Shown: piece after piece, positions 60,803-64,000 of the stretch
Numbering within the stretch: position 1 is the stretch's first letter
Layout: every line of letters begins with the position of its first letter
Source of the DNA: Aureisphaera galaxeae
GTDB taxonomy: Bacteria > Bacteroidota > Bacteroidia > Flavobacteriales > Flavobacteriaceae
Reading direction: 5' to 3'
Length of the DNA stretch: 64,000 nt
NCBI RefSeq assembly: GCF_028561275.1
Contig: NZ_JAQQTF010000004.1
Span: 124,001-188,000, forward strand
Program-made: the position numbers and the translations under genes
The notes under the pieces: generated by a model
The model's database searches: none
The model's input: only the letters and a program-made list of their open reading frames with translations
Told to the model about the DNA's origin: nothing

Positions 60803-62014
60803 TTATCTCGAATAAAAATCTTCTATGTACTTGTTGAGTGTAATGAGATTGCTTTCAAAAAACTGTCGTTTTGTTTGCAACCAACTAATATACTTAATAA
60901 CCTGGCTCACTTTCTCTTTCTTCACTCCGGATTTTAGGGAGAGTTTTTCCATAAATTCCTCGTCCAGCACTTCGGTATCCAAATTGTATTCGGTTCTTAT
61001 GCGTTCTAAGAAGTAGGCCATTTTCTTCAGTATCAAGTTTTCATGGTCCTTCGTTTCGAAGTATAGGTTCGAAATGGTCTTTACAAAGGAAACTGTGGTG
61101 TTTTGTAAAGGTTTGACCACTTCTACAATCCGTTGTCTTCGTTTTGCATTGAAGATGACAAACAATAATGCCAAGAGCAAGGCAAAATACCAAGCCCAAC
61201 GGAATGCTCTTTGTTCCAAAAACCAACTCAGTTCCGAATCCTGTTCTACTTCGCCACCATATGGGGTTTCGTACTTAATAAAGGAATCGAAATAGATGTC
61301 TTCGTCTGGAAGGTAGGACAGTACTCCTTCGGAATACGTAAAACGGTCTTCCTTGAGCAAGTTATAATTGGTGAATATTTTGGGTTGAAGGTGAATGAAT
61401 ATGTTCCCTTCATCAAAAGGAGCCTTTATAAAATTGATCCTTTTCTTTTTATTGTCGGTATAGCCCAATACGGTATGGCTGGTGCTATCTATTTCAGCAA
61501 AGAAAAAGTCACCCTCGTTTTTATCAATAATGGTATTACTCGATTGAAGGGAGCGATTCTCGAAACTAAGTTTTGAAATACTATCCTTTTCATTAATGGC
61601 ATAATCTACGTCCAACCCTAGGGTATCGGCCAAGTTCCCAGGAAGGTAATAATCTGAAATGAAGAGTGTATTTCCTTCAGAAGCAAACGTTAGCAATTCG
61701 TCTACCGATTCGAAACTTAAATACATACTGTTGCCTATAATCATATAGGTGCCTTTGGCCACGTGGTCACCATAGCCATCTTCCGAATTGGCATAAAAAT
61801 AACTGGAAGGTTGGTGATAGATGGTACGAATCTTATTTCCTTCGAAAAGGCGGTCCAGTTCTCGGTAGAACACCCGTACACCATAAGGTTTGTTGGAGCG
61901 TTCATCGAAGGACTCTTCCCAATCTACGGTTCGCGTTAGGCCAATATCCATGCGCGAAGCCAACACCACGATAAGCGCCACAATGATCCCTATGATAATG
62001 TAGGTTTTCTTCAT
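60803..62014 (-). CDS. DUF4350 membrane protein
   Basis: A 403-residue protein with an N-terminal membrane segment (about 5-22), a periplasmic DUF4350 domain (SFDERSNKPYGVRVFYRELD; GNTLFISDYYLPGNLADTLG), and a second membrane segment near 272-290 (WAWYFALLLALLFVIFNAKR). A cytosolic helical tail ends in EDFYSR. The start overlaps the DUF4129 stop by one base. It is part of the MoxR module and its role is unknown. Confidence 0.9.
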   Translation of the reverse strand: MKKTYIIIGIIVALIVVLASRMDIGLTRTVDWEESFDERSNKPYGVRVFYRELDRLFEGNKIRTIYHQPSSYFYANSEDGYGDHVAKGTYMIIGNSMYLSFESVDELLTFASEGNTLFISDYYLPGNLADTLGLDVDYAINEKDSISKLSFENRSLQSSNTIIDKNEGDFFFAEIDSTSHTVLGYTDNKKKRINFIKAPFDEGNIFIHLQPKIFTNYNLLKEDRFTYSEGVLSYLPDEDIYFDSFIKYETPYGGEVEQDSELSWFLEQRAFRWAWYFALLLALLFVIFNAKRRQRIVEVVKPLQNTTVSFVKTISNLYFETKDHENLILKKMAYFLERIRTEYNLDTEVLDEEFMEKLSLKSGVKKEKVSQVIKYISWLQTKRQFFESNLITLNKYIEDFYSR

Positions 62015-62757
62015 TAGGCCACTTTCTTTATGAGATTGTCGAAATTACCCTTCGCCTTTCCGTATTGCGACTCGTTAATGGGAAATTCACCATACCAAAT
62101 GTAATTGTACAAGTATGAGGTATAGGAAAAGCCTTTGCTGAAGGGTTGCGATTTTATTTCGTCGTAGTACTCTTCGTTTGTTTTATCATCTTCGAGCTTA
62201 ATAAAATTGTTTATGCTCAAGGTTTTAAGTACGAGAATGTAGTAATACCGAATGGCCAAGCGATAATCTCCATCTTGTTCTGCCTTTTGAATGAGGGACC
62301 GGATATCGATTTGCCCAATATTTTCGACGGTAAGTTCCTCTTCACCATTTATTTTGCGATCACGTTTGGAAGAAAAAAGGCCTTGGCCTCCATCGTTCAA
62401 TAAAACAAAGATGAGATAGAGTACTGCAATGACCAGAACTATAATAAGTAACCACTGTATGATATTTCCTGAAAACGGAGAGTCGACTTCTATTACAGTC
62501 TCATTGTTCTGTTCTTCGAGTTTGGGCTTGTCCTCTGGATCGAATTCTGCAAAACGTCCACTGCCATTTCTCGAATTACGAACTACTTCTTTTCCCTCAT
62601 AATTAAAACGATTGTTAGAATACCGTTCTTTAAAATCGTCATCGAACTTGCGTTCGGTATCAATGGAAGTATCCCCTGTATTTTGAGCATAAGAAGGGGA
62701 TGCCGTATAAAATAAGGTTGCTATTAGGACAAGTATGAAAAATAGGTTCCGTTTCAT
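62014..62757 (-). CDS. DUF4129 membrane protein
   Basis: A 247-residue protein with a signal peptide or first membrane segment (MKRNLFFILVLIATLFYTAS) and a second one at about 100-117 (IQWLLIIVLVIAVLYLIFVL). The C-terminal DUF4129 domain is IRYYYILVLKTLSINNFIKL and FTYTSYLYNYIWYGEFPINE-like (SYTSYLYNYIWYGEFPINES). It overlaps SpoIIM by 4 bases and DUF4350 by 1, so the unit is translationally coupled. Confidence 0.9.
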   Translation of the reverse strand: MKRNLFFILVLIATLFYTASPSYAQNTGDTSIDTERKFDDDFKERYSNNRFNYEGKEVVRNSRNGSGRFAEFDPEDKPKLEEQNNETVIEVDSPFSGNIIQWLLIIVLVIAVLYLIFVLLNDGGQGLFSSKRDRKINGEEELTVENIGQIDIRSLIQKAEQDGDYRLAIRYYYILVLKTLSINNFIKLEDDKTNEEYYDEIKSQPFSKGFSYTSYLYNYIWYGEFPINESQYGKAKGNFDNLIKKVA

Positions 62758-63740
62758 AACATATCCGCACTAAGCATTTCGTTCTGTGTTTGTCGATGCA
62801 CTTTGAAGGGATAGACCAGATAATAATAGCTGATTATACCCAAGGTAGTGAGGATGATTCCTACCGAAAGCCAATTAGGCATGACGTTGGAATATCGGGT
62901 TACGAAACCTTCTAAAAAGCCAGCAGAAAATGTAAAGGGAAAGGTGCTAATAAGAATCTTAACCCCCACTTTCACACCGTTTTTAAAGGATTCCATCCTC
63001 GAATAAGTTCCCGGAAAGAGAATACTCGCTCCTAGGATCAATCCAGCAGCAGCTTCAATGACAATGGCAAAGATTTCCATAGAACCATGAATCCAAATCC
63101 CCCGAACACTTTCCCAAAGCACTCCTTTATCGTAAAAGAAGTATTGGAAGGAGCCCAACATAACGCAATTTCGGAAGAGTACCCAAAGAGTTCCTATTCC
63201 ACCAAATACCCCTAGGATAAAGGCAATTAGGCCAACTTTCAGGTTGTTTAGGGTAATGCCAATAAAGCTTCCCCAGTTGCTTCCACTTTTATACACCGCA
63301 ACGGGGTCTCCAGCTTCGATGTTTTCTAAGGTCATGTCTACGTATGAATCACCCAGAATAGAGCGTACAAATTCTCCGTCATTGGCTGCAGAAATTACTC
63401 CAATGGCCGTAAAAAGGGAAAAAATGATAAAGGCTATGTAAATGTATTTTCGGTACTGATACGTCAATAACGGAACTTCGGTTTTCCAAAAATGAATAAA
63501 ACGATTGGAGTCTTCCCGCTTGGTTTTATAGATGTTTTGGAAGGCTTTTGCAGCAAGTTGGTTAAGGTAGATGACCACCTTACTTTTGGGATAGTAGGTC
63601 TGGGCGTAAGATAAGTCGTTGATTATCTGGACATATTGCGAGGCTAACTGATCCGAATCCTCGAAATCATTATTAAAAATCGCCTTTTCAAAGCTGAGCC
63701 ATTTTTCTTTATTTTGCTTGATAAATGCAACCTCCCTCAT
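62754..63740 (-). CDS. Stage II sporulation protein M (SpoIIM/DUF95) family protein
   Basis: A 328-residue polytopic protein. A soluble N-terminal helical domain (1-95: FIKQNKEKWLSFEKAIFNND) is followed by membrane segments at about 98-120, 163-190, 205-240, 260-285 and 290-312. IGITLNNLKVGLIAFILGVFGG and IWIHGSMEIFAIVIEAAAGL are the DUF95 signature. It is the first gene of the module, with the RDD gene divergent 24 bases away. In non-sporulating bacteria its function is unknown. Confidence 0.92.
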   Translation of the reverse strand: MREVAFIKQNKEKWLSFEKAIFNNDFEDSDQLASQYVQIINDLSYAQTYYPKSKVVIYLNQLAAKAFQNIYKTKREDSNRFIHFWKTEVPLLTYQYRKYIYIAFIIFSLFTAIGVISAANDGEFVRSILGDSYVDMTLENIEAGDPVAVYKSGSNWGSFIGITLNNLKVGLIAFILGVFGGIGTLWVLFRNCVMLGSFQYFFYDKGVLWESVRGIWIHGSMEIFAIVIEAAAGLILGASILFPGTYSRMESFKNGVKVGVKILISTFPFTFSAGFLEGFVTRYSNVMPNWLSVGIILTTLGIISYYYLVYPFKVHRQTQNEMLSADML

Positions 63741-63764
63741 AAGCGAGTTAAATTAAGAAAGAAT

Positions 63765-64000
63765 ATGGCAGAGATACAAATTAACACCACCCAAAATGTG
63801 AAAATAAATTACACAGCAGCGGGAGCGGGGGAACGTTTGTTGGCGTATATCATAGATGTTGCTATAAAATGGGGGTATTTAATCCTTGTTGGGAATCTTT
63901 TTGGTGCCTTCGAAAACATGGACGAATGGTCCCAGATAGCCATTAATTCAATTTTAAGTTTACCTGCTATTTTCTATACACTGGTGCTCGAATTGCTGTT
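63765..64000 (+). CDS. RDD-family membrane protein (5' part only)
   Basis: An open frame from ATG 63765 to the right edge (78 complete codons). The product opens MAEIQINTTQNVKINYTAAG and has the RDD box AGAGERLLAYIIDVAIKWGY, in which Arg and Asp stand at the family positions. It is divergent from SpoIIM and is commonly adjacent to the MoxR/DUF58 module in Bacteroidota. RDD proteins are small membrane proteins with possible transport roles. The C-terminal part lies outside the window. Confidence 0.85.
   Translation, partial: MAEIQINTTQNVKINYTAAGAGERLLAYIIDVAIKWGYLILVGNLFGAFENMDEWSQIAINSILSLPAIFYTLVLELL

Overview
The window is chromosomal DNA from a member of the Bacteroidota, most likely a marine Flavobacteriaceae. 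The evidence is a gliding gene (gldI), a type IX secretion C-terminal sorting domain, many lipoproteins with Bacteroidota-type lipoboxes, DUF3810, DUF5683, DUF6090, DUF721 and head-GIN families, an extended lepB, a separate mutA/mutB pair, and several upstream matches to the Bacteroidota -7 promoter element TAnnTTTG. Genes are dense, often overlapping, and intergenic gaps are short (none reaches 300 bases). I see no insertion sequence, prophage, CRISPR array or restriction system. This is core-genome territory with several poorly characterised conserved modules.

Layout. 1-9046: a debranching-type glycoside hydrolase cut by the left edge, an envelope lipoprotein, a small repeat-rich gap, an SRPBCC protein, two adjacent amidohydrolase-family exported proteins and a DUF3810 metallopeptidase-like membrane protein. 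9104-17470: pepD, a cluster of nrnA, gldI and a cyclophilin-FKBP fusion, a PhoD-like phosphatase, ndk, and recF with a DUF721 (DciA-like) gene. 17581-23832: a TPR protein with ribH, then a 100-residue membrane protein, mutL, two rhomboid proteases and an EEP-family protein. 23829-29855 (minus): parA, parB, DUF5683, dapB, lepB, a lepB paralogue lacking the catalytic lysine, and a WbqC protein; two four-unit 8-base repeat arrays in opposite orientation flank the lepB paralogue. 29965-34489: a LAS-type metallopeptidase-like protein, a T9SS cargo protein, an SDR enzyme, a lipoprotein and nudK. 34552-40226 (minus): one tightly overlapping operon udk, ftsB/divIC-like, mutA, two lipoproteins, mutB. 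40287-46471: cytochrome c with a sugar dehydrogenase, an S74 chaperone-domain surface protein, DUF6090, tRNA-Pro, a 56-residue membrane protein, and an ECF sigma factor with a 61-residue protein and an MscS channel. 46723-55384: an ICMT-like methyltransferase, trxB, the DUF4870/51-residue/PadR/PspC/GIN module and several small genes. 55413-64000: oxyR, DUF2141, DoxX-like and arylamine N-acetyltransferase genes, then the DUF58/MoxR/DUF4350/DUF4129/SpoIIM module facing a divergent RDD gene cut by the right edge.

The most notable points are sequence-level: MutL has lost its endonuclease motifs; an amidohydrolase carries a metal-site-free copy of its own domain beside a free-standing copy of the same kind; the LepB paralogue has Tyr in place of the general-base Lys and lies between inverted 8-mer arrays; two lipoprotein genes are translationally coupled inside the methylmalonyl-CoA mutase operon; and the 8-base stop/start overlap ATGARTAA recurs at four junctions. 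Family names come from recognising sequences and motifs by eye; no database search was run.
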